From positions 1,365,433 to 1,429,432 of the forward strand of contig NW_004624805.1 of assembly GCF_000247695.1 (NCBI RefSeq): a stretch of 64,000 bases of DNA. The letters are read 5' to 3'. The DNA comes from Heterocephalus glaber. Its lineage: Eukaryota > Chordata > Mammalia > Rodentia > Bathyergidae. The first letter of the stretch is position 1. Each line of letters starts with the position of its first letter. Made by a program: the position numbers and the translations under genes. The notes below the pieces were generated by a model. It saw only the letters and a program-made list of their open reading frames with translations, had not been told where the DNA came from and ran no database searches. This document shows, one piece after another, positions 46,200 to 58,187 of this stretch.

Positions 46200-47050
46200 G
46201 AAGATAGAGGATTTTGCCTTCGTACTAATGGAGTATTTTATCTTACCTTTCTAAAGTTTTTGTTTTTGAAAATGACCAAAAAGCTCTTTCTGGCTAATAT
46301 CTTGAAAAAAATTCTAGAGTAGAAATAAGAATTGCTAAGATTATATCAATCCGTGACAGTGTCATCCTTTTCTTAACATCAAAGGCAAAAATCAAATCAC
46401 TGCGTAACATTCTTTGGTTACTTCCCATTCATTGCCATTAGTTGGGAAGATGTTCAGTTCCTGTGTAGTATATTATTCCTGAGTAATTAATGCAGCAAGT
46501 TAATGGCAAGAGCACCCAAGATCCTGGGGTTTTTCCATTGCACTGTCCACTCAACCACACTGAAAAGACTGGAATAGTTTCCTTGTAATAGGGGAAATCA
46601 ACATGCAATTTGCATAATGTTCTGCAAAATTATTTATGCATTTAAACCTCTAGGGTATTAAGTAACATAAATCAGAATGAGAAATCATCTGTCTTCTGGT
46701 GGCTGATTACATACAGACACACGGGCAGCAAAATAAAGACACTACACAGATGCACAAACAGGGAACATATTTGTAGAGTATGATGTCCACATCTAAGGCT
46801 GGGGTATATTTTAGGCGAACTCTGAGACACAGCTATGGTCATCTTTTGCCGGGCTGGGTAGAGCATGTCTGTCTTTTTATGGAGAAGATATAAGCTGGAA
46901 TTTGTTTGTGGTTCCTTCTGCTCCTTATGTGGAAAGGATGGTTTTTCTAGTCTTCAACAATTCAGTTTTTCTTCCTTCCTGTTCCTATGGCTATAACTTA
47001 GTAGACATTTTGCGCTATTTTAATACCAAGATCTACAACCTCCAACTTGG
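46200..47050. other. AT-rich unique block with POU-like near-palindrome, candidate regulatory sequence
   Basis: There are no repeats. ATGCAATTTGCAT at 46603-46615 is a near-palindrome of octamer half sites (ATGCA...TGCAT), followed by tatttatgcatttaaa at 46630. It looks like a conserved non-coding element, but conservation was not tested. Confidence 0.35.
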
Positions 47051-47929
47051 AAAGATACCAGATACCCAGAGAATCTGATCCAAACACATAGTCCTTTGTT
47101 TCTTCTGTGCTTAGATTTCCTTTTTCTTCTTGCCAGCGGAACTGACCACACTTCTAGAGCGCTGACGGTACTCAACTGAAAAATCCCATGAGCTGCAAGT
47201 TTCATAACCAGGCTTTTGGCTTCATACTGGGCACAGAAAAAAGTCACGATGTGAACACTGCACTCCTCGTTTGTAGGAAGGGTCAGCTGGGAGCCCAGGT
47301 CTGCAGCCTGCGGGGCAGGCAGCATCTGCCCCTTCTCACCCGATGCTCCGCGCGCAGTTACCTCCGTCACACTGCCTTGGAGTGGCTTGGTCTTGGTTTG
47401 GTTACTCACCAACTCTTCAGATTCTCTCTCCACCCTTGTGGAATAGAGTTCCAGGGTTCACAGAAGCTCTGCAGCGCTTCCCTTTGCTGTTAGGAGTTCC
47501 ACCTGTGGTTTTCTGAGTACTCCCTCCCTCTTCCCCTAAGGCTTGAGAAACATTGTCCTGTGAGCCTGACTCATCACCCGTGTCTGCCACTTCCTGTTGG
47601 CTCCTCTGGAGTTACCCTTTGGGATTTTCTCCAGTGTCCTGATTATACATTTGCCTTCCAGATCCCTCTACGGTGAGGTGCCCAGTTCTGTCATCTCGGT
47701 TCAGGGCTTCTGCACTTCCGAGTCGTTATTGAATCGGCACCATTCTTCCCGTGCACGCCCACAGGAGCTCCCACCCTCCCCACCCTCCCCTCCTGCCTGC
47801 ATTCCCTGTAAACTTCGCTCCTCAGCAGGAGATAACAGCGCCATCACCATCTAGCAGCCTCTTAGTTGTTAAGCTTTTGTTCTTCCACTGTCCTTCACAG
47901 GCACAGGGCCTCGCCTCCGCCTCAGACCT

Positions 47930-48090
47930 TGGACTTCAGCCTCAGCTGTTGCTTCTCCTTTACGTTCAGGACCCCCCCTTCTATGCCTGGACACACCTCC
48001 TCACTCTTCAAGTAGAAGCTGTGGTGTTCTCTCCCTGTTCCTCCAGAGTGGGTTTCCTTCCTCATCCTCCCAAAGTATGCCCCAGAATGC
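47930..48090 (+). mobile_element. Possible L2 fragment, sense
   Basis: ccttctatgcctggacacacctcctcactcttcaagtagaagc and agagtgggtttccttcctcatcc recall the L2 ORF/3' region (cctggaa..., tcaggtctcagctcaa..., gaggccttccctgacc). Confidence 0.4.
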
Positions 48091-48171
48091 TGTTCCAGTG
48101 TGATCCCATCTAGCTGTAGTGACCACTTCACACATGCCACCCAAGGTAGCTTTTTAAGGAAAGCACCATGT

Positions 48172-48418
48172 ATCCCTCATCTTTCCATTGCTGGGGAAAA
48201 ATACCTGACGCGCACAACTTAAAGGAGGCAAGGTTTATTTTGGCTCACAGTTTCAGAGGTCTCAGTCCATGGTCAGCTGGCTCTGAGGCACAAACGTCAC
48301 GGCAGGAGGGCTTAGTGGAAGAAACCTCCTCACCTCATGGCAGCCAGGAAGCAGAGAGAGGAGAAGAGCCAAAGAGGCGGGGCCTGAGGCCAGATATGAT
48401 CCCAAGACCAACACCGTA
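48172..48418 (-). mobile_element. MaLR-type (MST/MT-like) LTR, antisense
   Basis: The best-preserved copy of this LTR type here: tctttccattgctggggaaaaatacctgac, ttaaaggaggcaaggtttattttggctcacagtttcagagg, cagtccatggtcagctggctc, ctcacctcatggcagccaggaagcagagag and ggcggggcctgaggc. Solitary LTR with no internal genes. Confidence 0.88.
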
Positions 48419-48694
48419 GGCTACCAGGCAGTCAAGATAAGCCACCACAGTCTGTGTCTCACCCTTTCTTCTGCATCCGCCACCACTGTGCCTGGCTTTT
48501 GTAGGTGCTCAGAGGTATAAACAAGTCACTAATTGTTCGCAGTGTGGTCTCTTGTTACTTGTTTGCCAGTCTGCAAGTGTTTTTCCTGCCTGTAGCTAGT
48601 GCCCCTATGTGACATTTAGCTCTTCTCCTGCCGTGCAGCTCATCCTCCTCAACATCTCCCTGTGTCCGAGGGTAAGAGATACAGGGATACGAGA

Positions 48695-48797
48695 CGCAGC
48701 TCACATCTCACTGTCACCTCCCGATCGCAGCTTGTGATCCTCCTGCCGCAGCCTTCCCAGTAGCTGAGATTACAACCGTGTCCCACGATGCCCAGCT
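48695..48797 (-). mobile_element. B1 SINE fragment, antisense
   Basis: gcttgtgatcctcctgccgcagccttcccagtagctgagattacaaccgtg is reverse-complement B1. Confidence 0.85.
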
Positions 48798-51007
48798 TAG
48801 TGGGTGTATGGATGTCTCCCTGACCTACAGTACGCTGCACATACCTAAAATGTACTGGTGGGTACTGCTGTCGACCCGTGTCCGTACTCTGACAAATTGT
48901 CACAGCTAAGAACTGCGGCTCCGTGCTTTCCATCGTCCCGTTTACAGAGCTCGTTGGTGTTTTAAGCTTGGTGCTAGGAAGGATAGGAAATGTAGTCAGC
49001 GTCCCTGGCTTACAGATCTGTCCTGATTTAAATTTCTGGCTTTCTTTGTACCGCTGTCTAGCCCCATTTCTGTACAGCCCCATGTCCAGGTCTTTTCTCG
49101 AGGCGATACTGAAACTGAGGTTTGGTTTCCAAAGGATTTGGCGTGACTGGGTGAACTGTGTGCTGTCAGGCTTATTGCTTTGCAACAGGAGGGAGCAGAG
49201 ATCAGAAACCCTGCCATCTTCTAGAGGGCTCTGGTCGGGGCAGAACACACACCCCTTGTTCGTTCCAGCATGGAAGCAGCCCAAACAGTAGGCTCCCTGG
49301 CAGCCTTTTTCCTCCATGCTCCATGTAGTCAACACAGTGATTACCTCCTGCCGAAAGCTTTGAGAAATTGTTCTGTATCCAATTAGAAGTTTTGATTTGA
49401 CTAACAGGTACAGCATAACATCTTTATTCTATAACTGCTCCCCAAGTGCTGTGCCCCCAGGTGTTTTTAGAACTCCCGGTTACTGTGGCCGTTGTGTTTT
49501 AAGGCACCGTGTTATTTCCTGCGACAGCATTTCTACCTAGAGGCTTGTAGACGGGGAGTGGGGTGGGGGACCTATTTGGGTTTAGAATCCTCTCCTTCCT
49601 CCTCTTCACCTCTGTCTGTTTCCCTTCTTTTCCCCGCCTGGCCCTCCATCTGCACTGTTAAATGGCGTTGGGGGCCAGAGGGAGCTGCCCCGGAACTTGG
49701 CTCCCTGGAGCCGCTGTGGCAGGGTCAGACAGCCTAGAAGTAGGACCCGGTGGTTCAGGGGCAGCTGGGCCTTGTGGAAAGCTCCCACAAAATGAATGGA
49801 GGGATCTGCTGGGATAGCTCGTGCAAAAGTGGCAGGTCTCTGCCAAAAAGCATTCTTGCAGAACCCTTTCCAAAGAATTCGGTTATGTGACGTCAAGGAG
49901 GTGGCCTCCAGCCCAGAAGCACTGCCTGTAAGATGTCAGTGGGGCTGTGAGAACTGCCCTGAGCGTGGGCACCACATCTTCCCCACCGCTCCTGTGCTTT
50001 TCACTGTGAGGGGTGGGTGAACTTTCCAGCTCCTTGAGATGGGCCCCGAGACCACCCACCCTGCAGGAGCACTGGAAGTTTGGTCTGCTGTGAGTGTCAC
50101 TAGCATCAGGTGTCTGGCCAAGTGCATCCTGTCACGCACGCCAGGACTTGCATGTGAGCAGTTGGCCCCGGTATCAGGTCCTAGGATGGGGTGGCAGCCG
50201 CATGCCTAATGCAGGTTTTGCCAAAGTAGGTGGCCTGATGGACTGTGCCAGTTCCTTGGTGGCTCTTCTCCTGCTCTGCGTCAGGAGCCAGCAAGGGCCC
50301 AAGTGTGGAGTTTGGAAAGCTTGCATATGGTCTGGGGTAGTGTTTTCCACCTTACACTTCCCCAGACGCCATGGAGGGCAGGACCCGAGTAATACACAGA
50401 GAGGGTCCTTTGGGGGAGGACAACCTGTTCCCAACTCACTTACCTGTCGGCGAGACACCTTCGGCTGCCACCGAGGCTGTGCATGGCATGTTCATGCGGG
50501 TGCTGCACAAGGAAGCCAGGAGCTCCCAAGCCTGGGTTTGGAAGTGTGTTTCTACATAACGGGCAAATTACAACCAAGCTTACAGAGTGCAAATGAAGTT
50601 TATATAGTAGCTATATTATGTACTTATCCTTAAATTATAGGTCAGGATGTATGCTACTAAGTATATATTTACTGGTTGATGTAAAAATATTTTGGGTGCG
50701 CATTACAGCAGGCACACTGTTCTGTTTCGATCACACACATTTGATCATTCCAGTGTCACCAAACCATTTACAGTACAACTGAGATAACTTACGGTATAGT
50801 AAGACCGGAGTTGTAAGTAGTCCTGTATTCCCTCCCATTGATCATGACATGTGCACAGATAAGTTCGGGTTTCAGATGACAGGCTGAATTAGACTCTGGA
50901 GCAAGTTCATGTTACCAGGAAAATGTCAGGGAGGTTTTTGGGTATTGAATGCGGAAATTCTCCACCCAGACAGCTGCGGGTATGCCTAACTGTTTCATAC
51001 AGTGTTA
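48798..51007. other. Putative intron, nothing recognised
   Basis: Unique sequence. Open frames at 48649-49416 (-) and 50094-50633 (+) have no domain; the first one overlaps the B1 fragment. Confidence 0.35.
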
Positions 51008-51110
51008 CGTTTTGTTTTGTTTTATTTTTAAATTTTTGGCCCTGGGGACTGAACCTGGAGCCTCTTGCAGCTAAGCAGGTGCTGTATCTCTGAGCTATAC
51101 TCACAGACCC
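51008..51110 (-). mobile_element. ID-like SINE, antisense
   Basis: A T-rich tail (ttttgttttgttttattttta), ggccctggggactgaacctgg and gctgtatctctgagctatactc. Confidence 0.85.
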
Positions 51111-51223
51111 CAAATTACATTTTAAATAGAGAATATTTGATTATACACTTATACAAGGGAAATTGGTAGCGTGAATAACTAGGAAAAATGTGTTTGTGCC
51201 TGTCAGTCTGCAGTGCAGTTTTT

Positions 51224-51333
51224 AGAAAGCCTTCTAGGGCTGGGGATTTAGCTCAGTGGTTCTGCCACCTGCCTGGCAAGCACAAGGTCCTGAGTTCGAT
51301 CCCCAGTACCAAAAAAAGAAAAGAAAGCCTTCT
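51224..51333 (+). mobile_element. ID-like SINE (ggatttagctcagtggt subfamily) with 12-bp TSD
   Basis: A near-intact copy: gggctggggatttagctcagtgg, cacctgcctggcaagcacaagg and gagttcgatccccagtacc, with an A-rich tail. The direct repeat AGAAAGCCTTCT is perfect at 51224-51235 and 51322-51333. Confidence 0.95.
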
Positions 51334-54025
51334 GAACCAGTGCCTGTCTCATCAGACGGTAATGTTGTAACAGAAAACATTACAAGTATCGGCTGGTACA
51401 GTGAATATCTTTTCTTGAGATGTGTGTGATAGGTACACTTTATTCATGTCTTATATGTCACAGTTTATCGGAGTGAGGATGGGGTTCTTGGGGTGTGACT
51501 GACCCACCTTGCCCTGAGCTCAGTCGTCCTCTCTGGAACTTCCAGCTGACATCACCTGCCCCCTCCTGATCACTCGCAGTGGGGACAGGCAGCCCGCTCC
51601 ATTTTGAAGCACGATGGCTGTGTAAAGGTTCCCCCTCCTGTTGGATGGGAATGTGCCTGCTGGAACATCCACTCTTTGATTCTATTTTTTTCCACCAAAG
51701 GAAAAGTTCTCTTCCTTTCTCATTATCTGCATCCTATTAGTAAGTTCCGACACCCAGCTGCTCCACACTTCGCCCCCTGCTCCCCTATACCTGTTCTCTC
51801 TCTGCAGTGGACTAGAGTCTTCCTTGCACTCACAGTTGTTCTGCCTCGGATAACAGACAGGGTCGCCCTGACCTACTGCCTTTGCTGTCATGGAAAGTCA
51901 GGGTGCCTGGCCCTTTGTCCAGTCTGGTGACCTTCCCTCAGGTTTCTCCATTTTCTTTCATTTTCTACATAAAATGTGGCACCAGAATTGAACACAGATT
52001 CCCACAGAGCTCAGGATGCCTCTTACCTCTCCTACCCTGGACATGATGCTTCTGGCATGGGAACTGTGAGTAGGATCCCAGGTCTTAAATTCCGAGCTGC
52101 CGTGCAATCCTCCTCCTCATCTGTAAGTTGATGAACATGCCCCTGTGTCTGCTTACAGATCAGTGGGGGAAGACCTAGGTTGAGAAAGACAGCTTATATT
52201 TTAGTCTCACTTTACAGCCTTCCAAGTGCCCGTGTCTTGTTAGGCACTGAGCCTCAGCATCTGCAGTTGGAACCCTCTTCCCAGACGCCCCCGTTCCTGC
52301 ATTGCTTACAATGATTTGAAGAGGGCTCCTCTCGATTCCACAAGTGATGTGGCTGTCCCCAGTCTCTGGGTCCCCCTTCTTCATGATCATAAACGGGTTC
52401 TCAGTGCTCCCTGCCCACCCACCCTCCACCCTCCCAGTCACTGGGTGAGGTGTTTCCAGAACACACCGCATTCACTTCCATCTCGGGCCTCTTTCCATAC
52501 TGTGCGCTTGAGTCCAGTTCTGCAGACACCACTTCCTCCCTGGGCTGACCCGATCTCTGGGGTGGCTGAGGGTCCAGACCCCAGAGCGCCTGATGGCCAC
52601 CACCACTGTCCCGTGGGTGACTCCATAATCGCCTGTGAACTTGAACATTTCCTCTACCCATAGAAGGCAGAGAATCTTCTTCAGTGTGGGAACAGGTGGT
52701 GCTCATCAGGATGTTTCTAATAAGATACCTGACATGTCCTAAATAGGCCATAAGAACCCACCATACTGATACGAGTATCCCTGGACTCCAGTTCTCCTAT
52801 TTCATTAGAATAAATTCCTAGAAGAGGAATAGCTGAGCCAAAGGACATGAACCTTTTAAGCATTTACACTCTAGTCTTATTTTCTGTAGGGTGTCTGTGC
52901 TCTTCTAGTTAAGTCATAATTGTCTGCTAAGTAAATACTTTTGTCCTTACATCCTAGGACCTTCATTATAGTTGTTATCTTCCCCCAAAGTTTGCATTTG
53001 GTTTTTTTTTCTGTGAAGTAGAATTATTATTTTGTGGAATTATTTTTAATGCAGTCAAATTATAATTGCTTTCCTGTTGCTTTCACTCTTAGAAAAACCT
53101 AACAAACAATCATCTACCTGTTTTTAATATTTAACTTTAAGAGCCACCTGGGATTTATCTTAGGCTCAGTGGTGTAGATGGTTTGTTTGTCTTTGCACGT
53201 CCCCTCATGATTGAGGAGACTAGACAAACAGGACCTGAATTGTTCAGTAATTGATCCTTAAACACAAATCCACTAGCTGCGCACAGTGGACCCATTGCAT
53301 TCCCTGGTTTTCGTGTCTCGAACGTAGTCTTAAAGGATCTTCGTTGTCCTCTGACTTTGCTCGTGTGAGGTATCGGCTCTGTTTTCCCACTCTCCGTGCA
53401 GCGTGTGGTGTGCCGAAACGTTCCTCGCAGGCTGCCAGCCTTTGCTTGCTGTTGTTTGCTAGGCGAGTGCCCTTCTGCTGCGGCCCAGCCCGGCCTCCGG
53501 CCTCCGCTGCCCTGTGAATAATGTCACCCACCGCCCTCGGGAGTTCTCCAGGCAGAGCCTTTGGATGTCTCAGTCTTTGGTTTCTCATTTCATCTCATCC
53601 TCCTTGTAAGACTTTTGCTCTGTCTGTGTGTTCCGCGGTGCTGCCCGGGTCACAGGCAAGCCCCCTGGCCTGAGCAGCTCCGCAGGCCCCTTTCCCTTTG
53701 GAGGTCTCCGTCCTGCCAGATCCGTAGATTTGAACTCACCTCCCTTTTCAACCTTGTCTTTTTCCTGACTTTAAAAACTCTTCCTCAAGTTCCAGTTCCC
53801 TGTCTCCACTCACATTTTCTACTCTAAAAATTCCAAGTACAGTCATCAAAACAGAAGAAAGGGTAGGTATTTGCCTTTTCCTTTGTGAGCCTCTTCATTC
53901 CACTAAAAAACAAATAAAGAAAAAAAGAAAAAACAAACAAAAAAGAACAAAACTGAAACTTAGTAGCAACAACAGAAACCCTCTGTCATAAGCTCCTGAG
54001 GCCAGACCTCCTGTGGCAAAGGACA
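51334..54025. other. Putative intron, mostly unique
   Basis: 52795-52900 (aataaattcctagaagaggaatagctgagccaaagg) resembles an old antisense L1 ORF2 3' scrap. 52900-53170 is AT-rich, and 53895-53960 is an A-rich low-complexity stretch. No exon recognised. Confidence 0.4.
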
Positions 54026-54144
54026 GGTGTGATTTTATTTTACTTTTTATTTTTTGGTACTGGGGATCGAACTCGGGACCTTGCGGCTGCCAGGCAGGCG
54101 GCGGAACCACTGAGCTAAATCCCCGTCCCCTGGTGTGATTTTAT
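54026..54144 (-). mobile_element. ID-like SINE (ggatttagctcagtggt subfamily) with 13-bp TSD
   Basis: ttttggtactggggatcgaactcgggacc, gccaggcaggcggcggaacc and actgagctaaatccccg are the reverse-complement subfamily. The direct repeat GGTGTGATTTTAT is perfect at 54026-54038 and 54132-54144. Confidence 0.95.
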
Positions 54145-57100
54145 GTTTTACCTTTTCTCTACCCAAGAGTGAGTGGGAGGCAGGGGAGCAAGAACAGGGT
54201 GCCTGACGTGTGTGTAAGGACAGCGCGGGCCCGACCCCGCCACCTGCTGGTCCTCAGCCACCTTCCCTAGGCCACTCCATGCTCCCTGTGTCGTGTTGCA
54301 CTCCCGTGCGGTCTGCTCAGCACAGGTGGCCCCTGGGAGCAGAGCCAGCCCTCTGGGTTCTCTGCATGGGTCAGATGCCCCTCACACGTAGCTGGGCCCG
54401 TCATGGTCTGCACTTGCTCGTCGCTGAGGAGAGGCACCCAACGTCACCTACCTCCTCACCAGCCCCTTGGAGGGACGGAGAAGCAGCCGCTCGCTGGCCA
54501 TCCCAAGGCCAGGCGGGGTGCCCCGACCCAGACGGCCCCGCCCTGCTGCAGTGGCTGCAGAGCAAGCGTCACCCCGGCACTCCCTGGCTGCGTCCGCCCC
54601 TTTGTCCTCATAGGTGTCCCCGGCGTGGGCACCCCCAGCTCCGTCTGCCTCATGGGTTAGCGAATGAGGCCTGCGTCGGCAAAGTGACCTGCGAGACTCA
54701 CTCAGCGAGCGGGCAGGGAAGCCAGAGCAAGAGCCGCCTCTTGCCCCTGTGGACCAGGGCCAGACCTGGGAAGACGGCGAGAAAGCACAGGGCTCAGCTT
54801 TGTGCCTCCAGGTTCCTGGTGCCTGGGTACTGGGTGTGGGCCATGTCCCCACAGCTGGCCCAGAAAGCCACGGGGAGCCCCAGAGGAGCCAGCAGCTTCT
54901 CCTGTGTCTTACTCGGAACAGAACAAAGCAAGAACTGTTAGATGCCCTGTCATCAGGGCAGGGCAGCTGCCAGTCGGGCCAGGAACCCCCTGTGGTGGGT
55001 CCACCAGGCTGGGCTCTGTAGGCCGGGGCCGGGGCTCTTGGGTGGCATGGAGGATGTCCTTTGACCACTGAGCGGGAGAAGAGGCCTGGTGGCCTGGAGG
55101 AACGGAACTGCAAAGTCCAGGGCGGTCGAGGCTGGGGCTGAGTGTCCTGGGGAAGAAGAGCAGCTGAGAAGAGCCGATCTGGTGAGGTGAGGCAAGGCCA
55201 GCTCTGAGGATTCTCCTCTGTGTTTGGACCTCTCTTTCCCACGTGGGAGCCGCAGGCACAGTGAGGAGGGAGGCAGCTTGCAGCCCCTCAGCGACTCCTC
55301 CCAGGACCACTGTCCCCGGCCTCCTCCCAGGTCCGAGCCGAGGCTACGCTTTCCATCCTGATTCATGCAGCCCAGGATTGGCTCTTTTCCCTCCCTAGCC
55401 CCTCGCCCGGTGGTGGGTGGTGGTACGTTGCGGGGGTTGGGTTGAGATCCTGACTGTGAGCTCTAAACAGGGGTAGAGGAAATCCTGTTGGCAGGAGATA
55501 CTCCAGCAGCGGCAGACCCATGGACAAGCCAGTGACCGCCCTGGAGGTGTCTGAATCGTCCGAACAGCGGGCATGAAGTGCGGTGGCCGCCAGCAGCCTG
55601 GAGGACCGTGCGCCTGGATGTCCTGGTGCCCTTGTTGTCCTGACTGCTCAGATACAGGGAGTGCGATGGTCCACTCTGGCCCTGATCCCCATGCCTCCTG
55701 ACTGGAAGGTGGAGGGTGTGCCCTTCCTTCCCTCCCTTCCCCAAATCCCACAGCTGAACTCAGGCAAGGGCTGCTCACTGTCTGTGGTGAATCCAAGGCC
55801 TTGGCCAGCTTTGCTCCTTACCTGCCTGTGTCCCCATCTTGTCTTGTGAACTTCTTGCCCAGAGACGGTTTTCTGACCGCCAAGCAGCAGTGTCAGCTGG
55901 AGGCGATTAAATTGGCGTTCCTACAGGACTCTGGCCCGAACCCAGGCTGGGTCTCCTCGGCAGTGACACAAGGGGACTGAAACGGTCTCCCTGCATCAGT
56001 CAGGGCAGCCCTGTTTGTCCCCATCCCCCAAGTGACACCACAGTGTCTCTGCTTCATCAGAGGAAGCCCCTTTCCTTTTCTGTAGGCAGAGACCCACGCA
56101 GCAGCAGCATCACTGAACCTGCTTCCCAAAGATCCCGAGGTGGCAGTGACCCATGACAGCCCCGTCTCATGCGGGACACGTACGAGGTTGCACTGGAGAG
56201 TGGACTGCAGGTCCTGCTTGTGTGGCACTGCTTTGTCCTGTTAATTTGCTTCTAATAGAGGTGCTCGCTTAAGGATTTCATCTGGGTTTTGTAACCCAGA
56301 GCCTCGGGGAGGCCTGTGTGTGCTCTCCCTCTAAGTGCAGAGTCCTGAGAAAGGCAGAGGGCGACAGACCGCCCGGGGTCACGGAGCGGATGGGGATGAG
56401 GTCGGTCTCCAGAACGAGGAGACTTCTGTGCAATGCTGTGTCTTCCCCTTCTGCGGTCATCAACGGTTTGATTATGACGGCACTGGGAAGAGTGAGCTCG
56501 GGATAGATCAGTGAAAATGAGCACTGTCCCTTCAACATTTTGAAGGTTCTGAGCAGAGAGGCGCCTGGTGTGCCTGCTGTTGCAGCTTTTGCTCCATGAT
56601 GCCAGTCAGGAGTGGGCAGCCAGCGAATGGGGGCTCCACCAGCCTCGGGCTGCCTGGAGTCGTCCCTGTCCGTGCCTCTGCTGTCAGCCTGTGTCCCCTG
56701 CAGACGCTGGGGCTGTGGCGTGTTCACTCGTTACCTCCTGGCTGTAAGTGGCTTTCTGATTATTCAGAGTTGTGATCATATGATTTTTGCATACCTAGAT
56801 TGGTCCTTGGCCTTCGATTTTCTGAGGAGGAATCTGAACCAGGGATGGATGTGACGCTTGTAGGTGACTCAGAAATCAGGAGGTCTGACAGAGACTTGTG
56901 CTGGGAAGCTGTAGTCACGGCCTTGGAATTTCCTGAGCCACACAAGGGCTGGGGTCGAAGGGTTGATTGCGGATTGCGAGGTGCTGTTGTAATGCATCCA
57001 GCATCCTGGGATGGCCCTGGGGACCTAGGAATGGGACTTGCTTCGAGCTGGCTGTGTTTGGGCTGCGGCTGATGGTTTTGAACTCTGGGTTCTGTTTGAT

Positions 57101-57232
57101 GATCAGGTTTTCAGGCACAGCATTTCAGGTCCTCTGGAGAGTGCTGGTGATTTTCCTACACAGAACATGGCTTGGAGATGTTCCTTCTTTCTCAGTGCAC
57201 ACGAATCATTGGTATTTCTTATTCATTGTGTC
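54145..57232. other. Putative intron, GC-rich unique sequence
   Basis: 54.2-55.4 kb is GC-rich with long chance frames on both strands (54210-54941 + and 54448-55242 -) that overlap and show no domain. Nothing else recognised. Confidence 0.35.
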
Positions 57233-57412
57233 AAAACAGGTGTGGTGGCACACGCCTACGTTCCGAGCACTCTGGGAGGCCGAGGCAGGAGCTCAAAGGT
57301 TTGAGCCCAGCCTGGGCAACTTGGTGATTTAGCAAAGACCCCGTCACAAAATGCAAAAATAAAGGAGGGGTGGGGATGTAGCTCCATTTCAAGAACAATC
57401 CAGTACTGCAAA
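57233..57412 (+). mobile_element. B1+ID composite SINE
   Basis: caggtgtggtggcacacgcctacg, ctctgggaggccgaggcagg and cccagcctgggcaacttgg (B1), then ggggtggggatgtagctcc and a truncated ID end (caatccagtactgc). Confidence 0.92.
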
Positions 57413-57699
57413 TGCATGCATACTTATGGATCGATAAATTTCATGAGTAGGTACAGTGGCTGAGTTGTATCAGAAATGAATGTGCGTCGCAGCTTGGTAA
57501 CTTGCTTTGCACAGGGCGCTGAGGAGCAGGCATGCGGTAGCTTGGTCAGAAGACTGCGGGCTTGCGACCAGGACCCTGAGCAGTGCCCTGCACCTGCCTT
57601 CCCCTTCCGCAGCCCCACCCCCAGTGGTGTTACCGGCACGTTCCAGTGTGAATTAGCCACAGGACACTGAGAAGACATAACAACATGTGTTCATTGGCT

Positions 57700-58187
57700 A
57701 CTTTTTAGTCTATGTTTTATTTTTGTATTTTTATTTTTTCTAAGTTCTTTTATTGGTACATTTGAGGTATACAGTTCGTTTACATTTATCATTGGGTGTT
57801 TGTATCTGTACATGATGTATCTTGGTTCTTATTTTTTCCTCATTACCTGTGCGCCCTTCACCCCCTCCACCCTTCCCTGTTTACATAGATTTCATTCCCT
57901 TTTTTTTCTTTTCTCATAGTTTTTCCTTTCCCTCTTTTGCTTTCCCCTTCCCCTCCCTTCACCCCTTCATTTTTGGACCTTTTTTCCTATTTCAAATTAT
58001 CAGTTATTCATTTTAATCTTTTTAACCCTTATTTACACTCTCAGTTTCTCACACTAGAGAAACTATTCGGTATTTACACATGTGTGTCCTATTTATTTCA
58101 CTTAAGAGTATGGCCTTGATATGGCATCCATTTAGCCATAAATGTCTCTAGTTTGTCTTTCTTTATGGCTGACTAGTACTCCATTAG
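57700..58187 (-). mobile_element. L1 3' end (5'-truncated), antisense
   Basis: The + strand shows tcttttattggtacatttgagg, pyrimidine-rich 3'UTR blocks (ttccctctt, cccctcccttcacc), cctatttatttcacttaagagtatgg and tttatggctgactagtactccatt. The copy stops at 58187, so only the very 3' end remains. Confidence 0.88.

Noticed and set aside
48649..49416. 255-residue minus-strand open frame
   Set aside because: It overlaps a B1 SINE fragment, and I see no domain.
51236..51310. tRNA-like A and B boxes in ID-type elements (here and at about 15 other sites)
   Set aside because: These are tRNA-derived SINEs with A-rich tails and target-site duplications, and the body does not fold as a complete tRNA.
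54210..55242. Long overlapping frames on both strands (243 and 264 residues)
   Set aside because: Opposite-strand frames over the same GC-rich DNA with low-complexity composition and no recognisable family; treated as chance.
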